NCBI GenBank assembly: GCA_004554455.1
Contig: SFMG01000019.1
Coordinates: 1-53,445, forward strand
DNA: 53,445 bases
Origin: Bacteroidales bacterium
Lineage (GTDB): Bacteria > Bacteroidota > Bacteroidia > Bacteroidales > UBA932
Direction: 5' to 3'
The stretch's first letter is position 1, and every line of letters begins with the position of its first letter. The notes under the pieces were generated by a model. The model worked only from the letters and a program-made list of their open reading frames with translations. It made no database searches and was not told the DNA's origin. Below, in pieces: positions 6,398 through 13,720 of this stretch. Position numbers and translations under genes: made by a program.

Positions 6398-7177
6398 ATG
6401 AAAAAACTCCTCATCCTTTTCACGGCGCTTGGCGTGCTGTTGTCCTGCGGCAGCCAGGACAAGCCTAAGGTCAAGATCCTGGCCCATCGCGGTCTTTGCA
6501 CCACAGGTGTAAACTTTACAACGGACGAGAACACGCTGGAGGCCCTGAGGCGTGCGCAGGAAGAGGGCGTGGACGGCGTTGAATTCGACGTGCATCTCAC
6601 TGCAGATGACAGCCTTGTGATACGTCACGACAACAGAATCGAAGAGGGGCTCAGCTGCCAGGGCAGCAATTACGAAGACATACGCGCATACCTGCTCCCA
6701 CACGGAAACCGCATCCCGACTCTGGGGGAATGGCTTGACCAGGCGAAAAAGACCCCGGAGATCAAGATGATGCTCGAACTCAAGGCCCAGGGCTCGGAGG
6801 AAAGGGAGAAACTGCTCGTAAGCAGATGCCTCGAAGAGATACGCTCCCGCGATATGCTGGACCAGATGTATATGCTCTCATTCAAGTCCGAGACTCTTGA
6901 CGAGGTGCTCAGACAGGAGCCAGGGATGAAGGTCATTCTCAACTCCAACAGCCTTCACCACTCAATGCTGCCGGAGGAGGTCAAAGCCCACGGATTCCAG
7001 GCCGTATCCTACAATGTCAGCGTCATCCTTAACCACACTGACTGGATACAGCAGTTCAGGGATGCCGGGATAGAGACCTTTATGTGGATGGTCAATGACG
7101 TGAATCTCAGGAAGATAGCTGAAGACTTCGGCTTCGATTGGATAACCACTGACTTCGCTCAGGAGCTGAAATACTGA
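6398..7177 (+). CDS. Glycerophosphodiester phosphodiesterase lipoprotein
   Basis: 259 residues. Signal peptide with lipobox (residues 1-17, GVLLSC), so probably an exported lipoprotein. The GDPD TIM barrel follows: ILAHRG (first catalytic His), DENTLEALRRA, GVDGVEFDVHLTADD (metal-binding Glu/Asp), IRHDN (second His), ending in WMVNDVNLRKIAEDFGFDWITTDF. The expected reaction is hydrolysis of glycerophosphodiesters to glycerol 3-phosphate and an alcohol, perhaps scavenging phospholipid head groups outside the inner membrane. It converges with xerD, stops separated by 8 nt. Confidence 0.9.
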   Translation: MKKLLILFTALGVLLSCGSQDKPKVKILAHRGLCTTGVNFTTDENTLEALRRAQEEGVDGVEFDVHLTADDSLVIRHDNRIEEGLSCQGSNYEDIRAYLLPHGNRIPTLGEWLDQAKKTPEIKMMLELKAQGSEEREKLLVSRCLEEIRSRDMLDQMYMLSFKSETLDEVLRQEPGMKVILNSNSLHHSMLPEEVKAHGFQAVSYNVSVILNHTDWIQQFRDAGIETFMWMVNDVNLRKIAEDFGFDWITTDFAQELKY

Positions 7178-7185
7178 AATACCTT

Positions 7186-8052
7186 TCACCGCCGGTTCCG
7201 GGGATGATGGACCAGGATGGTATCGTTCCACTCGTTGCTGCGCAGATGCGTGTAGATTTCGGTGGTGAGTATGCTTTCGTGGCCCAGCATCATCTGGACA
7301 TATCGCAGGTCCGCGCCGTTCTCGACCAGATGGGTCGCGAATGAATGGCGGAAGCTGTGCGGCGAAATCTCTTTGTTCACCCCGGCCAGCAGGGCATATT
7401 CCCTGACCTTCTTGAAGGCGGAGACGCGGCTGAGCGGCTTGCCGTAGCGGTTCAGGAATATATAGTCCGACGACGGAAAAGGCGACGAGTCGCGGCAGGC
7501 ACGCAAGGCGGCGGCAGCCATATCACCGAGCGGAACCAGGCGGCTCTTGCTGCCCTTGCCGAACACCTTTATATATTTATCCTTAAAATATATGTCCGAA
7601 TGACGCAGCCCCACGGCCTCCGAGACGCGCAGGCCGCAGCCGTAGAGGACTTCGAGCAGGGCGCGGTCGCGTTTGCCCGTCCAGTCCGTGCAGTCAACGG
7701 CGTTCATTATGGATTCCACTTCGTCCACGGACAGCACCGTCGGATGGTAGATGTTCAGTTTGGGCATATCTATGCGCTCCGACGGGTCCCTGGCAATACG
7801 GCCTTCCCGCCTCATCCAGGCGTAGAAACTGCGTATGGCGCTCAGTGCCCTGGACTGGGAACGGGGGCTGACGAAGCCGTGTTCCTTCACATAGACTTCG
7901 AAATCTACGCTCTCCGCTTCCGTAGCGTCCCGTCCCTGCTCCGAGAGCCATTCCAGGAAGGATTTTACATCAGACGAGTAGGAAGCCACCGTGTTGGGTG
8001 ACTTCCTGCAATCATACTGTAGATAGCTTCTGAACTCGTCCAGTTCTGTCAT
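7186..8052 (-). CDS. xerD: Site-specific tyrosine recombinase XerD
   Basis: 288-residue tyrosine recombinase. The N-terminal SAM-like core-binding domain occupies residues about 1-85, the catalytic domain 105-288. The catalytic set is complete: Arg142 (GLRVSE), Lys in FGKGSKSR (166 or 169), HSFRH (His232, Arg235), LGHES (His258) and nucleophile Tyr267 (EIYTHL). Together with XerC it would resolve chromosome dimers at dif. Size and context beside a housekeeping protease favour XerD over a mobile-element integrase. It lies 18 nt downstream of the DPP III gene and is probably cotranscribed. Confidence 0.9.
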   Translation of the reverse strand: MTELDEFRSYLQYDCRKSPNTVASYSSDVKSFLEWLSEQGRDATEAESVDFEVYVKEHGFVSPRSQSRALSAIRSFYAWMRREGRIARDPSERIDMPKLNIYHPTVLSVDEVESIMNAVDCTDWTGKRDRALLEVLYGCGLRVSEAVGLRHSDIYFKDKYIKVFGKGSKSRLVPLGDMAAAALRACRDSSPFPSSDYIFLNRYGKPLSRVSAFKKVREYALLAGVNKEISPHSFRHSFATHLVENGADLRYVQMMLGHESILTTEIYTHLRSNEWNDTILVHHPRNRR

Positions 8053-8070
8053 GGGCGTGAGTGAAAGGGA

Positions 8071-10095
8071 TCAGAGGGCGCTGTAGTTGCGGCCGTAGTC
8101 CAGCATCTGCTCCAGATAGCCCTTGCTGTAGTCGAGCCTGTAATCGACGGTGTCGCCGTTTTCGACAACAGGAATGATGTCCGGATTCACGAAACCTCCG
8201 AAAGGCTTGATTTCGAGCGCTTCATAGCGTTCACGCACCTCCTTGTGGAGCTCGGGGTCGATGTTGACGGCATATTTCTCGACAAGAGCCTTGCCGGCCT
8301 CGTAATCGCCTTCCGACTTGATGCGCTGTATCTCGGCGAGCAGTTCGCCGAAAAGGTAGCGGAGGGCGGCGTAGTCGCGGACTACGAAATATGTCTTGCC
8401 GTCGCGCACCACTTTCTCGATAGCGGTGGTGTAGCGGCAGCCCTCGTCGTCGCAGAAGTGGAAGTCCTGTCCGTGCTCATAGCACCACTCGGCAATGAGT
8501 TTGCGGTTCTGCATGTGTGACTCGGTGTTAGGACGTCCGAGCTCCACGCGGCTGAACTGCATCATTATGCCGTTGCGTATGTAGTTGGCGTACTGGGCCT
8601 TGTATGCCTCCATATCCGGGAGTATGCCCAGCTCCACGAGCTTAGGGTCGGCCATATAATAGAGGCCGAAGAGGTCGGCGCGGGCTTCCTCGAGGGTGGA
8701 GCTGTATTCCTTGAGCGCATTTGGCGAGGTGCCCGGGAGCAGCTGTCCGGAGCCGTGTCCGAGACACTCGTGCAGGTCGGTGTGAATGTCGTCGGTGATA
8801 TTGAGGTATTTCTTGGCCATATCGATTTCCTCCTGGTCGAAGGCGAACTCGTTCAGGGCGCTCTTTGGCGACTCCTGGGCTGCGCAATTGTAGGCGTGGG
8901 TGATGTTGGCTATGGTAACCGACTTCGAACCGTGGTCACGGCGTATCCAGTCCGCGTTAGGCAGGTTGATGCCTATCGGGGTGGCAGGGTAGCAGTCGCC
9001 TGAAAGGGCCACGGCGTTGATCACCTTGGCGCTGACGCCCTTCACCTGGGCTTTCTTGAAACGTGGGTCCACAGGGGAGTTGTCTTCGAACCACTGGGCG
9101 TTCTCGCTGATGAGCTCGGTGCGGCGGGATGCCTCGTTGTCCTTGAAGTTTACCAGGGCCTCCCAGGCACCCTTGCGGGCGAGAGGGTCATTGTAGTCCT
9201 CCACGAAGCCGTTCACGAAATCCACCGTGCCGACCGTGTCCTGCAGCCACTCGATGTTGTACCTGTCCCAGAGTCTGAGGTCACCGCTGCGGTAATATGC
9301 CACGAGGTCGGCGATATACTTGCGCTGGGAGTCGTTCTCTGCCACCTTGGCGGCCTTTTCCAGCTCTTCCACTATCTTTGCGATGGCAGGACCGTAGGCT
9401 CCTTCAATGTTCCAGACCTCCTCGATTACCTTGCCCTCTGCGTCCTTCACTACCTTGCTGTTGAGGCCGTATGAAGGCGGACACGGGTCATTCGGGTCGC
9501 CCAGAGAGGCGTAGTAGGCCTCCACCTCATCGCGGCTTACCCCCTCGTAGAAGTTGACGGCCGATGCCTTTACTATGTCCTCGCCTTCGCTTGCCTTGCG
9601 CTGCGGCAGGAACTCCGGGTCATAGACCAGCTTGAGGAGGAAATCGCGGTTCTCCACGCCGACATTCTCCAGAAGCGAGGCGAAATATTCCTTCGGACAG
9701 TCAGGGAAGAACTTGTCCTCGGCATAGTGATGGTGTATTCCGTTGGAGAAGAAGAGTCTCTTCGCGTAGATGACGAAGTTTTCGAAGTCGGCGCCCTTGC
9801 GGTCTCCGGAGTAATTCTCAAGCACCTTTTCGACAGCCTTTCGGAGTTCCAGATTGTATTTGCAGTTCTGGTCCCAATAGATGTCGCGGCCCCACTTTGC
9901 GGCCTCGGCGAGGTGATAGACATATTCCTTCTGCTGCAGGCTCAGCTCTTCCCATCCGGGAACGTCGTAGCGCATCACTTTCAGGTCAGCGAATTCGTCG
10001 ATGAGGTATTTGAATTCGCCGGATGCCTTGTTGCCGCAGGATACAAGAGCCGCTGCTGCGCCGGTCAGTGTAAGGAGTTTCACAATTTTCTTCAT
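8071..10095 (-). CDS. Dipeptidyl-peptidase III (M49) lipoprotein
   Basis: 674 residues, almost exactly the length of the characterised Bacteroides thetaiotaomicron DPP III. Lipoprotein-type leader with lipobox AALVSC near residue 20. The zinc motif HECLGH is at residues 442-447 and the second motif EEARAD at 469-474, as expected for M49 (HExxGH and EExRAD/K). It removes dipeptides from the N termini of peptides and may act in the periplasm given the leader. The product has the all-family extended lobe upstream of the zinc site. It has its own promoter (10170-10163) and is divergent from a C11 protease gene. Confidence 0.93.
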   Translation of the reverse strand: MKKIVKLLTLTGAAAALVSCGNKASGEFKYLIDEFADLKVMRYDVPGWEELSLQQKEYVYHLAEAAKWGRDIYWDQNCKYNLELRKAVEKVLENYSGDRKGADFENFVIYAKRLFFSNGIHHHYAEDKFFPDCPKEYFASLLENVGVENRDFLLKLVYDPEFLPQRKASEGEDIVKASAVNFYEGVSRDEVEAYYASLGDPNDPCPPSYGLNSKVVKDAEGKVIEEVWNIEGAYGPAIAKIVEELEKAAKVAENDSQRKYIADLVAYYRSGDLRLWDRYNIEWLQDTVGTVDFVNGFVEDYNDPLARKGAWEALVNFKDNEASRRTELISENAQWFEDNSPVDPRFKKAQVKGVSAKVINAVALSGDCYPATPIGINLPNADWIRRDHGSKSVTIANITHAYNCAAQESPKSALNEFAFDQEEIDMAKKYLNITDDIHTDLHECLGHGSGQLLPGTSPNALKEYSSTLEEARADLFGLYYMADPKLVELGILPDMEAYKAQYANYIRNGIMMQFSRVELGRPNTESHMQNRKLIAEWCYEHGQDFHFCDDEGCRYTTAIEKVVRDGKTYFVVRDYAALRYLFGELLAEIQRIKSEGDYEAGKALVEKYAVNIDPELHKEVRERYEALEIKPFGGFVNPDIIPVVENGDTVDYRLDYSKGYLEQMLDYGRNYSAL

Positions 10096-10162
10096 ATATT
10101 TCTACTTGTTTGCGTTTCGTTTTTTTCGGTCTGCGACGGGATTGTCTTATCCGCGCAGGCGT

Positions 10163-10192
10163 CAAAGATAGTAAAAACTTATGCTATATTTG
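10163..10192. promoter_or_regulatory. Divergent -7 boxes, DPP III and C11 protease genes
   Basis: Minus-strand TATCTTTG (10170-10163) lies 67 nt before the DPP III ATG. Plus-strand TATATTTG (10185-10192) ends 4 nt before the ATG at 10197. Because transcription starts a few bases after the -7 box in this phylum, the C11 mRNA would be leaderless or nearly so. Confidence 0.6.
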
Positions 10193-10196
10193 CAAA

Positions 10197-11528
10197 ATGC
10201 TTGAGAAACTGAAATATGCGCTGCTGCTCTCGCTGCTGCTCGCCTTTTCCGCCTGCAGCAAGGATCCGGACTTCTTTCATCCGCTTCCCGGCAGCGGCAT
10301 AGGCAACACCCCGCCTTCCCGTATGCCCGACAATGAAATTCGCCGTGTACTGCTTCTCTATTCCTGCGGATTCAACTCGCTCAGCAGCAGTCTGCGCGGG
10401 GATATAGACGAACTGCTTTCCGGCAAATTGCCGGGAACCGAAAGGGAAGAGGACGTGATTCTGGTATTCGGACACCACGTCACCAAATCGTATTCCGTTC
10501 CGAGCGAGGCGGTGCTTATGAGACTCTATCAGGAAAATGGCGAGCCGGTGCGCGACACCCTGCGCACCTGGCCTGCCGGCACCGTTTCCGCATCATCCGC
10601 CACCCTCGGGGAAGTATTGGGGCTGGTCCGCAGGGATTTCCCTGCCAGGGAATATGACCTTATATTCTCCTCTCACGCGACCGGCTGGCTGCCTGTGTCC
10701 TACTATGGCGGCAGAGACGGCGGCTACGAATTCGTCCCGACTTCCGTACCTGACGGCTGTCTGAGCCCGGAAGCCATGTCGGGGGTGGACCCCTTTACCG
10801 GAGGACCGCTCACCAGGACCATAGGAGAGACGCTTTTCGGAAGCAGTGGAAACTATACCGTTTACAATATAGAGCTGGAGAACTTCGCCAGGGCCATACC
10901 GATGAAACTCAATACCATAATCTTCGACTGCTGTCTGATGGGCGGAGTGGAGGTTGCTTCGGCGCTGAAGGACAAGTGCAACTACATAGTCTTCTCTCCG
11001 GCCGAGGTGCTTTCCGACGGAATGGACTACACCACGCTTTTCGAGCATTTCTACGCTTCATACACCAGTGACCCTGTGCAGGTGGCCGAGGATTATTATT
11101 CTGTCTATGACAGGAAGACGGGTGTCAACCGCTCTGCGACCGTCAGCGTGGTGGACTGCAGCAAGGTGAAGGGGCTGGAGGAGTGTGTCGCCTCTCTTAT
11201 GGAGACTTGCGGGGATGCATTCCGTGTCCTTGACGGAAGGGGAGTGCAGCAGTATTACCGTTACAACTACCCGTATTTCTTTGACCTTAGGGATGCCTTT
11301 GACAAGGCCGGGGTCTCTCCGGAGGGTCTTGCTGCTCTGGACAGAGCCATTGATGATTGCGTGATATACAGAAAGGCCACGGATTCCTTCCTGGTGGGCT
11401 ATGGAGGCTTCGAGATCGACTGCTACAGCGGCCTCAGCTGCTACCTTCCCGGCGCCGTTTCCGACAGCGGACTGGATATGGCTTACGCTTCCGGCACCTG
11501 GAACCGTGCCGTCGGGGTGATCCGGTGA
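10197..11528 (+). CDS. Clostripain-family (C11) cysteine peptidase lipoprotein
   Basis: 443 residues from the ATG at 10197 (an upstream ATG at 10110 would read through the promoter and is rejected). Lipoprotein signal with LLAFSAC near residues 14-20. The C11 domain shows the catalytic His in FSSHATGWLPVSYY and the catalytic Cys in IFDCCLMGGVEVA, with FSPAEVLSDGMDY following as in clostripain relatives. C11 enzymes cleave after basic residues and commonly self-process; here it is probably a surface or periplasmic protease. It is divergent from another peptidase gene (DPP III), which hints at a shared peptide-processing niche. Confidence 0.88.
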   Translation: MLEKLKYALLLSLLLAFSACSKDPDFFHPLPGSGIGNTPPSRMPDNEIRRVLLLYSCGFNSLSSSLRGDIDELLSGKLPGTEREEDVILVFGHHVTKSYSVPSEAVLMRLYQENGEPVRDTLRTWPAGTVSASSATLGEVLGLVRRDFPAREYDLIFSSHATGWLPVSYYGGRDGGYEFVPTSVPDGCLSPEAMSGVDPFTGGPLTRTIGETLFGSSGNYTVYNIELENFARAIPMKLNTIIFDCCLMGGVEVASALKDKCNYIVFSPAEVLSDGMDYTTLFEHFYASYTSDPVQVAEDYYSVYDRKTGVNRSATVSVVDCSKVKGLEECVASLMETCGDAFRVLDGRGVQQYYRYNYPYFFDLRDAFDKAGVSPEGLAALDRAIDDCVIYRKATDSFLVGYGGFEIDCYSGLSCYLPGAVSDSGLDMAYASGTWNRAVGVIR

Positions 11529-11588
11529 TTCCGGCAGGGCAGAGATATCTGTGAACCGAGGATGTCTTGCATCTAACGAAAAAAATAT

Positions 11589-11596
11589 TATCTTTG
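11589..11596 (+). promoter_or_regulatory. -7 box of the rplY-pth unit
   Basis: TATCTTTG, an exact TAnnTTTG match, places the transcription start near 11600 and leaves an 80-nt structured leader before rplY. Confidence 0.6.
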
Positions 11597-11605
11597 CAGC
11601 CGCTA

Positions 11606-11652
11606 AAAAAGCAAAGGCTTTTTGGTGCAATGGGTCCCGGGCCCGACCCGGG
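11606..11652 (+). promoter_or_regulatory. Structured 5' leader of rplY (two hairpins)
   Basis: The first hairpin is AAAAAGC-aaag-GCTTTTT (11606-11623), the second CCCGGG-cccga-CCCGGG (11636-11652). The rest of the leader to 11681 is A-rich. Ribosomal-protein leaders often carry autoregulatory structures, so this is a candidate site for L25 feedback control. I cannot match it to a described leader family. Confidence 0.45.
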
Positions 11653-11681
11653 ATGAGTAACACATTTTAAAACAAAAAACA

Positions 11682-12245
11682 ATGCAGCACATTGAACTCA
11701 AAGGACAGATTCGCCAGGCCGGAAACAAGGCTTGCGTGAAGGCTCTCCGCAGGCAGGGACTCGTACCTTGCAACCTTTATGGAAACGGTCTCGAGAATGT
11801 TCTCTTCACCGTGAACGCACAGGACCTCAAGGCAGTTACCAACACTCCTGCCTCCTACATCGTTGACCTCACCCTCGACAATGGCGAGAAGTATGAGGCA
11901 ATACTCCACGAGGCACAGTGGCACCCTGTCACCGACGAGGCTCTCCACATCGATTTCCTCGCAGTAAGCGCAGACAAGCCGGTCGTAATCGCAGTGCCAG
12001 TCAAGATCGTAGGTCACTCTGAGGGTGTCAAGCTCGGCGGTAAGCTCATGGTTTCCGTACGCAAGCTCAAAATCAGCGCCCTTCCTGCAAACCTTCCTGA
12101 TGACATCACCGTTGACGTGACCAGCCTCCAGATCGGCAAGCGCATCGTTGCCGGCGACCTCGAGATCGAGAACGTTAACGTGGTTTCCCCTAAGGCAACC
12201 ATCATCTGCAGCGTAAAGGCTACCCGCGCTTCAAAGGGCGAGTAA
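11682..12245 (+). CDS. rplY: 50S ribosomal protein L25 (general stress protein Ctc type)
   Basis: 187 residues: N-terminal L25 domain (about 1-90, starting MQHIELKGQIRQAGNKACVK and including GLVPCNLYG) followed by the C-terminal TL5/CTC domain (about 95-187, ISALPANLPDDITVDVTSLQ). It binds 5S rRNA in the large subunit. Codon use is highly biased. It is followed 27 nt later by pth, an arrangement conserved in many bacteria. The long leader suggests post-transcriptional regulation. Confidence 0.95.
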   Translation: MQHIELKGQIRQAGNKACVKALRRQGLVPCNLYGNGLENVLFTVNAQDLKAVTNTPASYIVDLTLDNGEKYEAILHEAQWHPVTDEALHIDFLAVSADKPVVIAVPVKIVGHSEGVKLGGKLMVSVRKLKISALPANLPDDITVDVTSLQIGKRIVAGDLEIENVNVVSPKATIICSVKATRASKGE

Positions 12246-12272
12246 TCTGTCTGACGGCATATTTGTGTGAGT

Positions 12273-12857
12273 ATGAACTACCTGGTAGTCGGATTGGGAA
12301 ATATCGGTGCCGAGTATGTGAACACAAGACACAATATGGGATTTATGGTCTTGGATGCCTGGGCACAGGCATCCAAGCTTGTTTTTTCCACGGGACGCTA
12401 TGGCAGCACTGCCGAGCTCTCCTTCAAAGGTCGCAAGTTCACTCTGCTCAAGCCATCGACATATATGAACCTGAGCGGCAAGGCCGTCAGGTACTGGATG
12501 AACGAACTCAATGTCCCACTTGAGAACCTCATCGTAATCTGTGACGACCTGAATCTCCCGTTCGGGACACTCAGAATGCGCAAGAATGGCAGTTCTGGCG
12601 GGCACAACGGCCTGAACAACATCAACGAATTGCTGGGAACCGAGGCCTACGCCAGGATAAGGATGGGCATAGGAAACGACTTCTCCCGCGGGCAGCAGAT
12701 CGATTTTGTGCTCGGTAAACTCTCGGACGAGGAACTTGCAATGATGGACGAACTCTCCAGGAAGGTCATTAATGCCTGCCGCAGCTATGCCACGATTGGG
12801 CCTGACAGGGCTATGACCGAACTGAATTCCAAGGCGAAACAGGCAAAAATCGGCTGA
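12273..12857 (+). CDS. pth: Peptidyl-tRNA hydrolase
   Basis: 194 residues from the ATG at 12273 (a GTG two codons upstream is the alternative). It releases peptides from peptidyl-tRNAs that fall off ribosomes. Family motifs: MNYLVVGLGNIGAEYVNTRH with catalytic His20, then VICDDLNLPFGTLRMRKNG with the catalytic Asp (about 92), and SSGGHNGLNNI. The usual GNPG motif reads GNIG here, a mild deviation. It lies directly downstream of rplY and is probably cotranscribed. Confidence 0.95.
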   Translation: MNYLVVGLGNIGAEYVNTRHNMGFMVLDAWAQASKLVFSTGRYGSTAELSFKGRKFTLLKPSTYMNLSGKAVRYWMNELNVPLENLIVICDDLNLPFGTLRMRKNGSSGGHNGLNNINELLGTEAYARIRMGIGNDFSRGQQIDFVLGKLSDEELAMMDELSRKVINACRSYATIGPDRAMTELNSKAKQAKIG

Positions 12858-12916
12858 TTTTGGCCTCAGACATCAATTTTTTTATTTTGAATGCTTTGAT
12901 TTTCAAATCAAATTGG

Positions 12917-12923
12917 TAACTTG
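12917..12923 (+). promoter_or_regulatory. Candidate promoter of the histone-like gene
   Basis: TAACTTG stands about 18 nt after a TTTG (around 12895-12898) and is an imperfect TAnnTTTG. Between them lies the short palindrome TTGATTT-tc-AAATCAA. The gene starts at 12988, leaving a leader of about 60 nt. Confidence 0.35.
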
Positions 12924-12987
12924 CAGAAGTTTTTACCTAAAACCTTGTTTCGCTGAACTTATGTTTAACAACTAATATTTACTGATT

Positions 12988-13161
12988 ATGAAAGAGCTCG
13001 TAGAAAAAATCAATGCAGAGTACGCTGAGTTCGCAAAGAACGCTGCCGCTCAGGTAGAGAAAGGTAACAAGGCTGCCGGTGCACGCGCACGCAAGGCTGC
13101 TCTTGAACTTATGAAGGACCTCAAGGAATTCCGCAAGGTTTCCGTAGAGGCTGCCAAATAA
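12988..13161 (+). CDS. Histone H1-like protein (Hc1 family), 57 residues
   Basis: Small basic helical protein, MKELVEKINAEYAEFAKNAA, then AQVEKGNKAAGARARKAALE and LMKDLKEFRKVSVEAAK. It matches the Hc1-like histone H1 proteins widespread in Bacteroidota, which have the same length and the invariant NKAAGxRARKA...EFRKVS core. Expected to bind DNA as a nucleoid-associated protein. It has its own promoter region and a strong terminator immediately after, so it is a monocistronic gene. Confidence 0.9.
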   Translation: MKELVEKINAEYAEFAKNAAAQVEKGNKAAGARARKAALELMKDLKEFRKVSVEAAK

Positions 13162-13180
13162 TTTTGAGAAAAAGAAAAAA

Positions 13181-13222
13181 GTTGCAGAAAATCGTAAGGT
13201 TTTCTGCAACGTTATTTTTTAT
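13181..13222 (+). terminator. Strong terminator after the histone-like gene
   Basis: Perfect 11-bp stem GTTGCAGAAAA (13181-13191) with TTTTCTGCAAC (13200-13210), 8-nt loop, then GTTATTTTTTATT. Within the stem-loop no mismatches are seen. Confidence 0.9.
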
Positions 13223-13315
13223 TCCTGCATCTATAAAGCAGGTTTAGGTTTTAGTACACGTTTTCAGGAGCCGTTCCCGCTGTTGACAGTGAGTGCGGCT
13301 TCATTATTTTTGTAT

Positions 13316-13720
13316 CTATTCTATTACCCTGACCACCAGTCCGGTACGTGTCCTGCGGCACCATAGCCAGCGCAGTTCTCCCTTGCTCTTGACAATTTTG
13401 TATTCCATTCCAAGCTTGTAGCGCACATCCACATCCGTAGTCCAGCTCAGGTCGCCCATGACCGTGCTTCCCGTGGCTCCCAGGGCGCTCTCGGCCTTGA
13501 ATGCATAATAATTCGACATACTGTCGTCTCCTATGCGGAATTCGTTCCTTTCCGGGGAATAGCTTTCCTGGCACTTGTCTCTTTCGAAGGTGAATATGGT
13601 TTTCCCATCTATGACAAGGCATTCCTCAGGGCTGGTCTCCACGAATTCTTCCTGCATCTTGTTCGCGCCTATGCAGGACACGGCGAGCGGGAGCATCGCC
13701 AGATATATATATGCTTTCAT
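13316..13720 (-). CDS. Small lipoprotein of unknown function, coupled to the M6 protease
   Basis: 134 residues with a short signal and lipobox (LPLAVSC, residues about 11-16). The rest is soluble, rich in charged and aromatic residues (FTFERDKCQES, MSNYYAFKAESALG, KGELRWLWCRRTRTGLV). I do not recognise a family. Its ATG overlaps the stop of the M6 protease gene by 4 bp (ATGA), implying translational coupling. It may therefore be an inhibitor, chaperone or partner of the protease; that is inference from position only. Confidence 0.7.
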   Translation of the reverse strand: MKAYIYLAMLPLAVSCIGANKMQEEFVETSPEECLVIDGKTIFTFERDKCQESYSPERNEFRIGDDSMSNYYAFKAESALGATGSTVMGDLSWTTDVDVRYKLGMEYKIVKSKGELRWLWCRRTRTGLVVRVIE

